From NCBI GenBank assembly GCA_964541755.1, contig CAZIRF010000030.1, positions 1-35,268 of the forward strand: DNA of 35,268 bases, written 5' to 3'. The position numbers and the translations under genes were made by a program. Positions 7,589-15,233 of this stretch are shown here, in pieces. The notes beneath the pieces are model-generated. The model made no database searches and was not told where the DNA came from. It was given only the letters and a program-made list of their open reading frames with translations. The DNA comes from CAZIRF01 sp964541755 (GTDB taxonomy: Bacteria; Spirochaetota; Spirochaetia; Treponematales; Breznakiellaceae). Numbering within the stretch: the stretch's first letter is position 1; each line of letters begins with the position of its first letter.

Positions 7589-8700
7589 CCCCTCCGGCCG
7601 ACCGCTTCAAACGATTCAACTCGGGCAAGACGATGGCCTTCATGCTCGCCTTTCTCTGCCTTGTCGTCCTAATCGTCGCCCTCAAACTGGCCGCCCCCAT
7701 CCTCATTCCCTTCTTTGTGGCCATCGTCCTCGCCTTTGTGTTCGACCCCATCGTCGTTCTCTTCCAGCGCATCCGCATCCCGCGCGCCATAGGCATAGGG
7801 CTCGTCGTCATACTCATCGGGGTCGTCTTCTGGCTTTTGGGGCTTATAATCTTCAACTCGGCAAAGACCATGTTGAGCCTCTACCCCCGCTACGAGACCC
7901 GCTTTCTGGAAATTTATCAACAGATCGCCAAGCTCTTCCAACTCCCCTTCAACGAAGAACTGTCCTTTTCGGGCAATCTCCTTACCCAGCTGGGGGTACG
8001 TCAAAAGATACAGAGCTTCCTGCTGACAACCTCGGAGACCTTCCTCGCCTTCGGCAAAAACCTGGGCCTCGTTCTCCTGTTCATGGTCTTCCTCATGGCA
8101 GAACGCGTCCACTTCAAGGACAAGCTCTCCGCCGCCTTCGAAGGCAAGCTCTCGACCAAGATTCGCGCCATATTCCAATCCATTGTGGAACAGACCATGC
8201 GCTATCTGCGCACCAAGGTTCTCATGTCCCTCCTTACCGGGGTCCTTTCATTCATAATTTTCCTTCTCGTTGGCCTCGATTTTGCCATCGTGTGGGCAGT
8301 TCTCGTCTTTGCCATGAACTTTATCCCCACCTTTGGCTCCATTATCGCCGGCATGGGCGTTTCCATATTTGCCCTCGTCCAATTCTGGCCGGCCTCCTTA
8401 CCCATCATTATCGTGGCCGCAGGGGTTCTCCTCGCCAACATGGTTATCGGTAATTTCGTTGAACCGAAGATACAGGGCGACAGCCTCAACCTGAGCCCCT
8501 TTGTCCTCCTCGTTTCACTCTCCTCCTGGGGATATATCTGGGGCTTTATGGGCCTCGTCCTCGCCGTCCCCCTTACCGTCGTTGTCAAAATATTCTGCGA
8601 AAACATCCCCCTCTTGGAACCGGCCTCCATCATCATGGGATCCTGGAAGGCTTCAAAACCGGCTTCTACAGACAAAACCTCAAGCGAGGAGAACACATGA
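7585..8700 (+). CDS. AI-2E family (PerM/YdiK-like) membrane permease, 371 aa
   Basis: An integral membrane protein of the AI-2E/PerM family, whose members export or exchange small molecules or ions; the substrate cannot be assigned here. An N-terminal pair of helices (LAFLCLVVLIVALKLAAPIL and VILIGVVFWLLGLIIF) is followed by a ~100-residue soluble segment. The C-terminal helical block contains family-typical stretches such as FIPTFGSIIAG, MVIGNFVEPKIQG and GFMGLVLAVPLTVVVKI. The length is usual. It is fused by ATGA overlaps to parB upstream and to the response regulator downstream, so it is co-expressed with the partition genes. Confidence 0.92.
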   Translation: MTPPADRFKRFNSGKTMAFMLAFLCLVVLIVALKLAAPILIPFFVAIVLAFVFDPIVVLFQRIRIPRAIGIGLVVILIGVVFWLLGLIIFNSAKTMLSLYPRYETRFLEIYQQIAKLFQLPFNEELSFSGNLLTQLGVRQKIQSFLLTTSETFLAFGKNLGLVLLFMVFLMAERVHFKDKLSAAFEGKLSTKIRAIFQSIVEQTMRYLRTKVLMSLLTGVLSFIIFLLVGLDFAIVWAVLVFAMNFIPTFGSIIAGMGVSIFALVQFWPASLPIIIVAAGVLLANMVIGNFVEPKIQGDSLNLSPFVLLVSLSSWGYIWGFMGLVLAVPLTVVVKIFCENIPLLEPASIIMGSWKASKPASTDKTSSEENT

Positions 8701-9068
8701 AAACCATACTCGTAGTTGATGACGAGCTTACGATACTCGACATCACCGCTGCCATTTTGGAAAAACTCAAGTACAACCCCGTCACGACCCAATCTGCCGA
8801 CGAGGCATCAGCCCTCATCGACGAGGGGGGCATAGACCTTGCCCTCGTGGACGTCGTCCTTCCCGGCCGCGGCGGCCTCGACCTCTTGATGGAGATAAAG
8901 GACAAGCACCCCGAACTGCCAGTCATCATCATGACCGGCAAAATCAAGGTGAACAACGACCCCTTTACCAACCTCACGAGCCAGTTCGGCGCCCGCGCTG
9001 TACTACCCAAGCCCTTCACCCCCGAAGAACTCCTCGAAGTCATACGTTCGGTACTGGGCAAGGCGTAA
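8697..9068 (+). CDS. Single-domain CheY-like response regulator, 123 aa
   Basis: A stand-alone receiver domain: acidic pair D8-D9, phospho-acceptor D52 (LALVDVVLPGRGG), switch T80 (IIMTG) and conserved K105 (LPKPFTPEELL) are all present, so it should be phosphorylatable. There is no output domain. It signals either by protein contact or by relay. No cognate histidine kinase is adjacent. The operon's last gene has an ATPase domain but no visible phospho-acceptor histidine domain, so pairing is uncertain. Its start overlaps the permease stop by ATGA. An inserted turn KIKVNNDPFTNL after T80 is slightly longer than in CheY itself. Confidence 0.92.
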   Translation: MKTILVVDDELTILDITAAILEKLKYNPVTTQSADEASALIDEGGIDLALVDVVLPGRGGLDLLMEIKDKHPELPVIIMTGKIKVNNDPFTNLTSQFGARAVLPKPFTPEELLEVIRSVLGKA

Positions 9069-9072
9069 CGCA

Positions 9073-10053
9073 GTGCGGGTACGGGGAACAAAAAGACTTC
9101 TTCTGATACTCTCGCTCGCATTTCTTGCCGCCCCCGTCCCGATTCCCGCCCAGGACGGCGTACGGGTAGCCATCGTGAATGAAGCCCTTCGCTACCGCGG
9201 CACCCCCTACGTCTACGGCGCCATGTCGCCAAAGGGCTTCGACTGTTCCGGCTATACCTCCTGGGTTTTCAAGAACGCCGCAGGCATTTCCCTGCCTCGC
9301 ACCGCCCGCGGCCAGGCGGCGGCCGGGGTCGCCGTCTCCTTGGCCGAAGCCCGCCCCGGAGATCTCCTCATATTTGACACCGTCGGTGGCCGCCCCAGCC
9401 ACGTGGGGATACTCCTTGAAAACCGCAAATTCTCCCATGCCGCCTCTGCCGGGCCCAAAACAGGCATTATTGTCTCGAGTTTGAACGAAAAATATTACGC
9501 ACAGCGCATTATCGGGGCCCGGCGCGTTCTGGCCAGCCCGCCCCCACTGGCAGAGGCCCCTCCCCCGGCGCCTGCCAAGCCTGCAGGCCCCGTTTCCAGC
9601 GGGTCCAAGCCGGCCGCAGCGAAACCGAAAGAGGCTCCCGCCCCCAAGGTCGCAGACACCCCGACCCCTGCAAAACCCGATACGCCACAGAGCGGGAGCC
9701 CGCTATCAGCCCAGACCTCCCCTTCCCCAATGAGCGAGCCCATCGTCCTGGGGATTGGCCCCCGCATGCAGACCTTTAGCGACCCGATCCCGGCACTCAA
9801 GGGCTCTTCGCTCCAGTTTACGCTGCGCAACGACAGCGGCAAGAGCGGCACCTTCGAAGTCCTCTTTTACAAGCTCGACCGCGACCCGTCCAAACACCGC
9901 ACCCTGCGGCGCGACCGGATTCGTATTGGAAATGCGGCACTCCAAGACCTCGCACCCCTCGCCTTCCCGGAAGAGGGCCGCTACCGTCTCATCATCAAGA
10001 CCCACGACAACTTCAAACGCGTGGAAAGGACCTGGACAGTAAGGGGGCTCTGA
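9073..10053 (+). CDS. Secreted NlpC/P60 cysteine peptidase with C-terminal beta domain, 326 aa
   Basis: A cell-wall hydrolase, probably cleaving peptide stems of peptidoglycan. Signal peptide at about residues 1-26 (KRLLLILSLAFLAAPVPIPA). The NlpC/P60 domain at about 30-150 has catalytic Cys58 (GFDCSGYTSWVF), His110 (PSHVGILLE) and a third polar residue, His122 (FSHAAS). A Pro/Ala/Lys-rich linker (about 155-225) joins a C-terminal all-beta domain of about 100 residues. I do not recognise that domain, but it could anchor the enzyme or bind a partner. Starts with GTG four bases after the regulator's stop; the next gene follows after one base. Confidence 0.88.
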   Translation: MRVRGTKRLLLILSLAFLAAPVPIPAQDGVRVAIVNEALRYRGTPYVYGAMSPKGFDCSGYTSWVFKNAAGISLPRTARGQAAAGVAVSLAEARPGDLLIFDTVGGRPSHVGILLENRKFSHAASAGPKTGIIVSSLNEKYYAQRIIGARRVLASPPPLAEAPPPAPAKPAGPVSSGSKPAAAKPKEAPAPKVADTPTPAKPDTPQSGSPLSAQTSPSPMSEPIVLGIGPRMQTFSDPIPALKGSSLQFTLRNDSGKSGTFEVLFYKLDRDPSKHRTLRRDRIRIGNAALQDLAPLAFPEEGRYRLIIKTHDNFKRVERTWTVRGL

Positions 10054-10054
10054 C

Positions 10055-12370
10055 ATGATCACTCGCGCCGTGCGACCGCTTCTCGCCGTTCTCCTGTGGA
10101 GCGCAGTTATCCCTGCCGGGGCCTTCGCGCGCGGCAGCCTAAAAGAGGGCGTGTTGCGTCTCTCTGCCGGCGAGAACAGAGAAGAAGTGCGCGTATCACT
10201 CGACGCCTTTCCCCTGTACGCCCGCCCCGGATTCTCGCCAGTCTATACCCGGCCGGATCTCGACATCGATCCCGGCAGTTGGCAGCGCATCGAAAGCGAC
10301 GACACCGGCCGCAGCACGCCCCTCCTCGAGGTGGACTACCCCGGTAAAATCCCGCACCAAGCCTTCGACTTCTCGAAACCCGACTACCGCGAATTTACAT
10401 TCCTCATTCCCTTTGAACTGGGCGTCCTCGACTGGGCGGCCCTGCGCCGTACAACCAACAGCGTGCCCGTGCCCGCCTTTTACTTCGCGGGTATCGGTGA
10501 CAACTGGGAACTCTGGCTCAACGGCCGTCCCATACGACGCGAAATGTACCTTGACGACGCGGGAAACATTACACTGCACCGCGGGCTCAAGCGAATTGTC
10601 GTTCCCTTTGATGCAGACACTCTTACGCTGGGGCGCAACACCCTCGTCATTCGGGTAATCGGCGATATCAAATATCCCACGACCGGCCTTTTTCTCAAGG
10701 GCCCGCACTATCTGGGAACCGAGTCGGCCATTCGCCAGCGCGAATTACCCCTCCTGCAGCTGGTCTTTATCGGCCTTTACATCTTTGTGGGCCTCTACCA
10801 CCTCTTCCTCTTTAGCCGCCGCCTCCAGGACCGTCACAACCTCTACTACGGCCTCTTCTCGATAATTTTGGGGCTCTACCTCTATACCCGCACCGGTTCC
10901 TTCTTCCTGATAGACACCAACCTTACCTCACGCATCGAGCTCGTCTGCCTCTATGCCGTCCTGCCCCTGATGGGGGCCTTCATCGAGCACCTCAACCGCG
11001 GCCGTGTATCGATAGTCACCAAGCTGTACAGCGGCATCAGCGTCCTCTTCATGCTTGTTGCCACCTTCTTTACCATGAACATTGCCCACTACACCCTGCG
11101 CATTTGGCAGGCAACGGCCCTCGCCATGGCCCTCTTTTACTGGCTCGTCCGCGTCATTTTCGAGTACGTAAAAGCCACCTGGGGCGAAAGGCGCAAGGCT
11201 GATAGCTCCACCCGCAGCCCCTTTATCGTCCTGCTCTTCACCCGATTGTTCACGAGTCCCCAGGGCAATCTCCTCGTGGGATCGACCCTACTCCTTGCAA
11301 CCGGGGTGTACGATATCCTCAACTCGATGTTTTGGAACTACTCGCAGGTCATAACCCCCTACGGTTTTCTCCTCTTTACCCTGGGAACCGCCCTCGTCCT
11401 GGCCAACCGCTTTACCTTTCTCTATGCCCGCGTTTCGGAGCTCAACGACAGCCTCGACGACCGATTGGGAGAGCTCCAGGCTGCCACAGAACGGCTGGCT
11501 GCGAGCGAACACAAGTACCGCAGTCTCTTCGAGGGGACCAACGAGCCGGTGGCCCTGCTCGACCAGAACCTGTGTTTCTTGGAGGGGAACCGGGCCGCCG
11601 TTGAATTCTTCTCGCTGGACCGCCCTGCCAACGAGGACTTGCGATTGCAGGAGACCCTCTTCTGCGACGAGCGCGAGGCGAACCGCCCCGTACGAACCCT
11701 TGAACTCGCAGCGGCTTCACTCACAGAGCGCCATCCCGCACGCGAAGACACGTTCCGCTTTCGCACCGCCCTGGGCGAGGCGCGCACCTGTCTCCTGCGC
11801 CTGGAGCGCATAAAGAGCAGCAACGGAACAGAGATACTCTTGCGCCTGAGTCCCGATCCGGAGAGCCTCCTTACCAAGGCCTTTGTGGAGGGCAGGGAGA
11901 CCTGGCAGATAGAGAGCTCACTCTCTGCCGCCGACGAGGCCTGTCGCCACATTGGCGAACACCTCAAGCGATACCAGAAAGAAGACGAGGCCAACTATCT
12001 CATGGTCTGTCTGCGTGAAATGGTTATCAACGCCGTGGAACACGGCAATTTGGAAGTAAGCTGGAACGACAAAACCCGCGCCCAGCAGGAGGGCCGCTAC
12101 TTCGACTTCCTGCGCGAACGCCAGGCCCTGCCCGCCTTCCGCAAACGAAGGGTGCGCATCGAATACTCCATAAGCCGCGAGAAGGCCACCTTTCGCATTA
12201 GCGACGAAGGGCGCGGCTTCGACCACCGAAAGTTCCTCAAAGCCGGTATCGAAGCAACTCCGGAGCTCCTCGAGCACGGTCGCGGCCTGTTCATGACCCT
12301 CAACGCCTTCGACCGCGTCGTCTACAACGAGCGCGGCAATCAAGTAACCCTGCTCAAAAAGCTCTCTTGA
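10055..12370 (+). CDS. Seven-helix DISM receptor with PAS and anti-sigma-type ATPase domain, 771 aa
   Basis: A membrane sensor. Signal peptide at about residues 1-26; an extracellular jelly-roll domain of the 7TMR-DISM kind (about 30-215; NWELWLNGRPIRREMYL). Seven predicted helices follow at about 225-460 (LVFIGLYIFVGLYHLFLF first). Then come a short coiled coil, a PAS-like domain from about 483 (KYRSLFEGTNEPVALLDQN) and a GHKL ATPase at about 640-771 with N box REMVINAVEHGN and G box SDEGRGFD. There is no dimerisation/His-acceptor domain, so it resembles an anti-sigma/serine-kinase output rather than a classical histidine kinase. Last gene of the parAB operon; it starts one base after the hydrolase stop. 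Confidence 0.88.
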   Translation: MITRAVRPLLAVLLWSAVIPAGAFARGSLKEGVLRLSAGENREEVRVSLDAFPLYARPGFSPVYTRPDLDIDPGSWQRIESDDTGRSTPLLEVDYPGKIPHQAFDFSKPDYREFTFLIPFELGVLDWAALRRTTNSVPVPAFYFAGIGDNWELWLNGRPIRREMYLDDAGNITLHRGLKRIVVPFDADTLTLGRNTLVIRVIGDIKYPTTGLFLKGPHYLGTESAIRQRELPLLQLVFIGLYIFVGLYHLFLFSRRLQDRHNLYYGLFSIILGLYLYTRTGSFFLIDTNLTSRIELVCLYAVLPLMGAFIEHLNRGRVSIVTKLYSGISVLFMLVATFFTMNIAHYTLRIWQATALAMALFYWLVRVIFEYVKATWGERRKADSSTRSPFIVLLFTRLFTSPQGNLLVGSTLLLATGVYDILNSMFWNYSQVITPYGFLLFTLGTALVLANRFTFLYARVSELNDSLDDRLGELQAATERLAASEHKYRSLFEGTNEPVALLDQNLCFLEGNRAAVEFFSLDRPANEDLRLQETLFCDEREANRPVRTLELAAASLTERHPAREDTFRFRTALGEARTCLLRLERIKSSNGTEILLRLSPDPESLLTKAFVEGRETWQIESSLSAADEACRHIGEHLKRYQKEDEANYLMVCLREMVINAVEHGNLEVSWNDKTRAQQEGRYFDFLRERQALPAFRKRRVRIEYSISREKATFRISDEGRGFDHRKFLKAGIEATPELLEHGRGLFMTLNAFDRVVYNERGNQVTLLKKLS

Positions 12371-12376
12371 TCGTGC

Positions 12377-12428
12377 GCCGCGCACACGGTCTCGCGGCGG
12401 CACCCGACCGCGCATACGGTCTCGCGGC
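12377..12428. repeat. Tandem pair of near-identical hairpins between convergent operons
   Basis: Two units 30 bases apart, each a GC stem around the same ten-base loop: stem GCCGCG/CGCGGC at 12377-12398 with loop CACACGGTCT, and stem CCGCG/CGCGG at 12408-12427 with loop CATACGGTCT. They fill the gap between the receptor gene (ending 12370) and the oxidoreductase gamma gene (ending 12443). They could serve as a terminator for either side, but there is no T-run. Confidence 0.6.
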
Positions 12429-12442
12429 CGGGCCGGGAGATA

Positions 12443-12982
12443 CTATGCCATTGCCAACTTCTGTCCCGCCTCGATGGCCGCCACATTGAGCGGTATGAAG
12501 CGGTGTTTGGCCGGCGGGAAGAACTTCTCGAGTATGGCCTTGACGCCGTCCAGGGCGAGGGCCCCGGTAAGCTTCGCGAGGGCCCCCAGGGCCACCATGT
12601 TGGCAACCCGGGTATCGCCCAGGGATTCGGCAGTCCCGGTAAAGGGGAGCTCCACGACGCGGATATCCGCGCGCGCGGGCCGTTTGCTCACCAGGCTGGC
12701 ATTGACCAGCATGAGCCCGCCTTTTTTGAGGAGATTCTCGCAGACGGCCATCGAGTCGTTGTTCATCACAAGGACACTGTCCGCGCGCGTAACGAGCGGG
12801 CTGGAGATGGCCTCGCCAGAGACCACGACGCTCGCACGCGCCACCCCGCCGCGTTTTTCGGCCCCGTAAAAGGGAAAGAACGTCACGTTCTTTCCCTCTG
12901 CCATGGCGCAGTACACCCAAATTTGGCCCAGGGAGATGATGCCCTGGCCGCCGAATCCGGCAAACATGGATCGTTCGGTCAT
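12443..12982 (-). CDS. 2-oxoacid:ferredoxin oxidoreductase, gamma subunit, 179 aa
   Basis: The gamma subunit of a four-subunit oxidoreductase that oxidatively decarboxylates 2-oxo acids to acyl-CoA with ferredoxin as acceptor. The N-terminal FAGFGGQGIISLGQI motif and the GAEKRGGVARASVVVS segment (about residues 41-56) are hallmarks of this subunit. Length is typical. It is last in the operon and begins with an ATGA overlap to the beta gene. The stand-alone gamma plus separate ferredoxin fits KOR/VOR-type enzymes rather than the single-chain pyruvate enzyme. Which oxo acid is used cannot be read with certainty. Confidence 0.92.
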   Translation of the reverse strand: MTERSMFAGFGGQGIISLGQIWVYCAMAEGKNVTFFPFYGAEKRGGVARASVVVSGEAISSPLVTRADSVLVMNNDSMAVCENLLKKGGLMLVNASLVSKRPARADIRVVELPFTGTAESLGDTRVANMVALGALAKLTGALALDGVKAILEKFFPPAKHRFIPLNVAAIEAGQKLAMA

Positions 12983-13755
12983 AGTGCAGCCTCCCCGCCC
13001 GGCAGGGTATCCGCCAGGGTGTTTTTAATTTCGCCCAAGGGGAAAACCTGCAACATGTTGTGTTCGAGCCATTCGACCGCGTCGAGCGGCGACATGCCCC
13101 AGTTTGTGGGACAGGGAGAGAGTATCTCCACCAGGGTAAAGCCCTTTCCGGCCATCTGGGCCTCGAAGGCCTTCTTGATGTAGCCCTTGGTCTTGCGCAC
13201 ATTGGCCGGGGTATTCACCGCCCCGCGGGCCAGATAGCGCGTCCCATCGAGAGTCGCAAGGAGCTCGCAGGAGCGAATGGGATAGCCCATCCCGGCAGTA
13301 TCGGGGTCGCGCCCCTCGGGGGCAGTCGTCGCCTTCTGGCCAATGATGGTAGTGGGGGCCATCTGGCCGCCGGTCATCCCGTAAATGGCATTGTTGACGA
13401 AGATTGTCGTAAACTTCTCGCCGCGGTTGGCCGCGTGGATAATTTCCGCAGTCCCGATGGCCGCAAGATCGCCGTCGCCCTGATAGCAGATAACCAGCTC
13501 GTCGGGGCGCACGCGTTTGATGCCCGTGGCGGCGGCCGGGGTCCTGCCGTGGGCCGGCTGTACCGAGTCGAACTTGAAGTAGAGGTTGGCCCAAATGGAG
13601 CAGCCCACCGGGTTGGTGATAATCGACCGCTCACCCAAGCCCATTTCATCGACAACCTCGGCAATGAGGCGGTGGATGAGGCCATGGCCGCAGCCCGCAC
13701 AGTATTTCGTCTGCACCTTCTCCATCGAGGAGGGATGCCCGTACAATTTCTTCAT
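12979..13755 (-). CDS. 2-oxoacid:ferredoxin oxidoreductase, beta (thiamine-diphosphate) subunit, 258 aa
   Basis: The catalytic beta subunit that holds thiamine diphosphate. It has KYCAGCGHGLIHRLIAEV near the N-terminus, NPVGCSIW, the ThDP/metal motif GDGDLAAIGTAEIIHAANRG (about residues 90-109) and the closing EILSPCPTNWGM typical of VOR/KOR beta chains. I chose ATG at 13755 (MKKLYGHPSS), with GGAGGAAAG just upstream and an ATGA overlap with the alpha stop; the longer open frame into alpha is discarded. It works with alpha, gamma and ferredoxin encoded on either side. Confidence 0.94.
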   Translation of the reverse strand: MKKLYGHPSSMEKVQTKYCAGCGHGLIHRLIAEVVDEMGLGERSIITNPVGCSIWANLYFKFDSVQPAHGRTPAAATGIKRVRPDELVICYQGDGDLAAIGTAEIIHAANRGEKFTTIFVNNAIYGMTGGQMAPTTIIGQKATTAPEGRDPDTAGMGYPIRSCELLATLDGTRYLARGAVNTPANVRKTKGYIKKAFEAQMAGKGFTLVEILSPCPTNWGMSPLDAVEWLEHNMLQVFPLGEIKNTLADTLPGGEAAL

Positions 13756-14846
13756 TCTTTCCTCCCCATGACGCGCAGGGCCTCGGTGAGGACCTCTTCC
13801 TCGGTGGGAATATTCCCCCCGACGCGCCCGAAGTGCGCAACCGGCACCGCCCCGTTTACCGCGAGGCGCACGTCCTCGACCATCTGCCCCATGCTCATCT
13901 CGACGCAGAGGAAGTGCTTCCCCTTTGCTGCAAGAGCAGCAATAGGGGCCGTCGGGAAGGGCCACAGGGTGATGAGTCGCAGGAGCCCTATCTTGAGACC
14001 GCGCGCGGCGGCTTCGTTATGCACGCCCAAACAGACGCGGGCAGAGGTCCCGTAGGCCACCAGGATCAAGTCTGCATCGTCGCAGCCAATCTCCTCCCAA
14101 CGGACTTCGGTCTCCTGTATCTTCTTGTAGCGTTCAAAGCGTGAATTTATTTTGGCTTCGAGGCTGTTTGCTTCAAGGTCGAGCGAAGTCACATGGCGGA
14201 TGGGCCGGGCCTGGGGCAGGCTGCCCCCCTCCCGACGGTCGCCCACGCTCCAATCGCGTTTGGGCAGACTGGCGGGATCCCTTTCGGGCGGTAAAATCAC
14301 GCCCTCGAGCATCTGCCCTATAACACCATCGGCAAGAAGCACTACCGGCATGCGCCAGGTATCAGCCAAATCAAAGGCCCTGTAGGTAAGGTCTGCACAC
14401 TCCTGTACACTCCAGGGGGCCAGGACCGGCGTATGGTAGTCGCCATGGCCGCCGCCGCGTGTGGACTGGAAATAGTCGCCCTGTGCCGGCGATATGGCCC
14501 CAAGACCGGGACCCGCGCGGGCGACATTGACGATGACCATGGGGACATCGGCACCGGCCCCGTAGGAGATACCCTCCTGCTTGAGGCTTACGCCCGGGCT
14601 CGAGGAGGAGGTCATGGCGCGTACTCCGGCGGCCGATGACCCGTAGACCATGGAAATAGCCCCGATCTCGCTCTCTGCCTGGATAAAAACCCGGCCGCGC
14701 GCGAGCATCTCGCGTGCCATCCAGGCGATCAATTCGTTCTGGGGGGTTATGGGGTACCCGTAGTAGGCCATGCAGCCCGCGCGGATGGCCGCTTCGGCGA
14801 TGGCCTCGTTCCCCTTCATCAGTCTCTTTTCTTCACTGCCGCTCAT
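13752..14846 (-). CDS. vorB: 2-oxoacid:ferredoxin oxidoreductase, alpha subunit (VorB-like), 364 aa
   Basis: The alpha subunit, supplying the pyrimidine-binding and domain-II part of the enzyme. It begins MSGSEEKRLMKGNEAIAEAA and continues GCMAYYGYPITPQNEL, with AESEIGAISMVYGSSAAGVR and TSSSSPGVSLKQEGISYGAG. All of these are typical of the 3-methyl-2-oxobutanoate (VorB) or 2-oxoglutarate type, ~360 residues. Start ATG at 14846 overlaps the ferredoxin stop (ATGA). The likely role is branched-chain or general 2-oxo acid fermentation with reduced ferredoxin as product, which would suit an anaerobe using hydrogenase. The VorB name rests on overall family resemblance, not on a specificity residue. 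Confidence 0.92.
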   Translation of the reverse strand: MSGSEEKRLMKGNEAIAEAAIRAGCMAYYGYPITPQNELIAWMAREMLARGRVFIQAESEIGAISMVYGSSAAGVRAMTSSSSPGVSLKQEGISYGAGADVPMVIVNVARAGPGLGAISPAQGDYFQSTRGGGHGDYHTPVLAPWSVQECADLTYRAFDLADTWRMPVVLLADGVIGQMLEGVILPPERDPASLPKRDWSVGDRREGGSLPQARPIRHVTSLDLEANSLEAKINSRFERYKKIQETEVRWEEIGCDDADLILVAYGTSARVCLGVHNEAAARGLKIGLLRLITLWPFPTAPIAALAAKGKHFLCVEMSMGQMVEDVRLAVNGAVPVAHFGRVGGNIPTEEEVLTEALRVMGRKE

Positions 14847-15070
14847 TCCCCGGCCTCCCGTTCGAACACCTCGATTACACAGTCGGGGCACACGAGGAAG
14901 CAGTTGCCACAGGCAATGCAGGCCTCGGGGTGTTTGACAGCGGCGGGATAGCCCCCCGCCGCGTTCATCTCTGTATCGGCGCCCAAAACCTGTTTGGGAC
15001 AGGCGCGGATGCACAGGTAACAGCTCTTGCAGCGTTCACGGTCGATAACGACCATTCCTCGTCTGGCCAC
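14843..15070 (-). CDS. Two-[4Fe-4S] ferredoxin subunit of the oxidoreductase, 75 aa
   Basis: A small bacterial-type ferredoxin forming the delta subunit. It has two cysteine motifs, CKSCYLCIRACP and CIACGNCFLVCP, separated by about 25 residues, so two [4Fe-4S] clusters. GTG at 15070 is preferred: AAGGAG lies a few bases upstream (CAAGGAGACGCTGTG). An upstream TTG at 15094 lacks such a site. First gene of the operon; ATGA overlap with alpha. It passes electrons from the alpha/beta/gamma core to soluble ferredoxin. Confidence 0.92.
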   Translation of the reverse strand: MARRGMVVIDRERCKSCYLCIRACPKQVLGADTEMNAAGGYPAAVKHPEACIACGNCFLVCPDCVIEVFEREAGE

Positions 15071-15120
15071 AGCGTCTCCTTGCGGGCGGGGCAATCCGTC
15101 CTGCGGTCACCCCTATTTAT

Positions 15121-15166
15121 CATGACACTTTCTACAGATTATGTCATGCTGAATTTGACAGCGCAA
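15121..15166 (-). promoter_or_regulatory. Promoter with a 28-bp palindromic operator for the oxidoreductase operon
   Basis: On the minus strand TTGCGC (15166-15161), 17 bases, then CATAAT (15143-15138). An inverted repeat, CATGACA at 15121-15127 and TGTCATG at 15142-15148 with partly matching inner bases, covers the -10 box and the likely start point. That position suits a repressor. The palindrome does not match Fnr/CRP boxes closely, so the regulator is unknown. Confidence 0.6.
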
Positions 15167-15186
15167 GGGACAATCGGTTGCAAAAA

Positions 15187-15220
15187 AAGGCGGGCGGCAT
15201 CCAAAAATGCCGCCCGCCTT
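15187..15220 (-). terminator. Strong intrinsic terminator of purL
   Basis: A perfect 14-bp stem (AAGGCGGGCGGCAT and its complement) around a six-base loop, followed on the minus strand by seven Ts. It lies 13 bases past the purL stop and insulates purL from the oxidoreductase promoter. Confidence 0.92.
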
Positions 15221-15233
15221 GAAAAAACAGATC

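Noticed and set aside
12354..13202. Minus-strand 282-residue frame overlapping the oxidoreductase gamma and beta genes
   Set aside because: Arg/Pro-rich shadow of the true frames, which carry clear family motifs.
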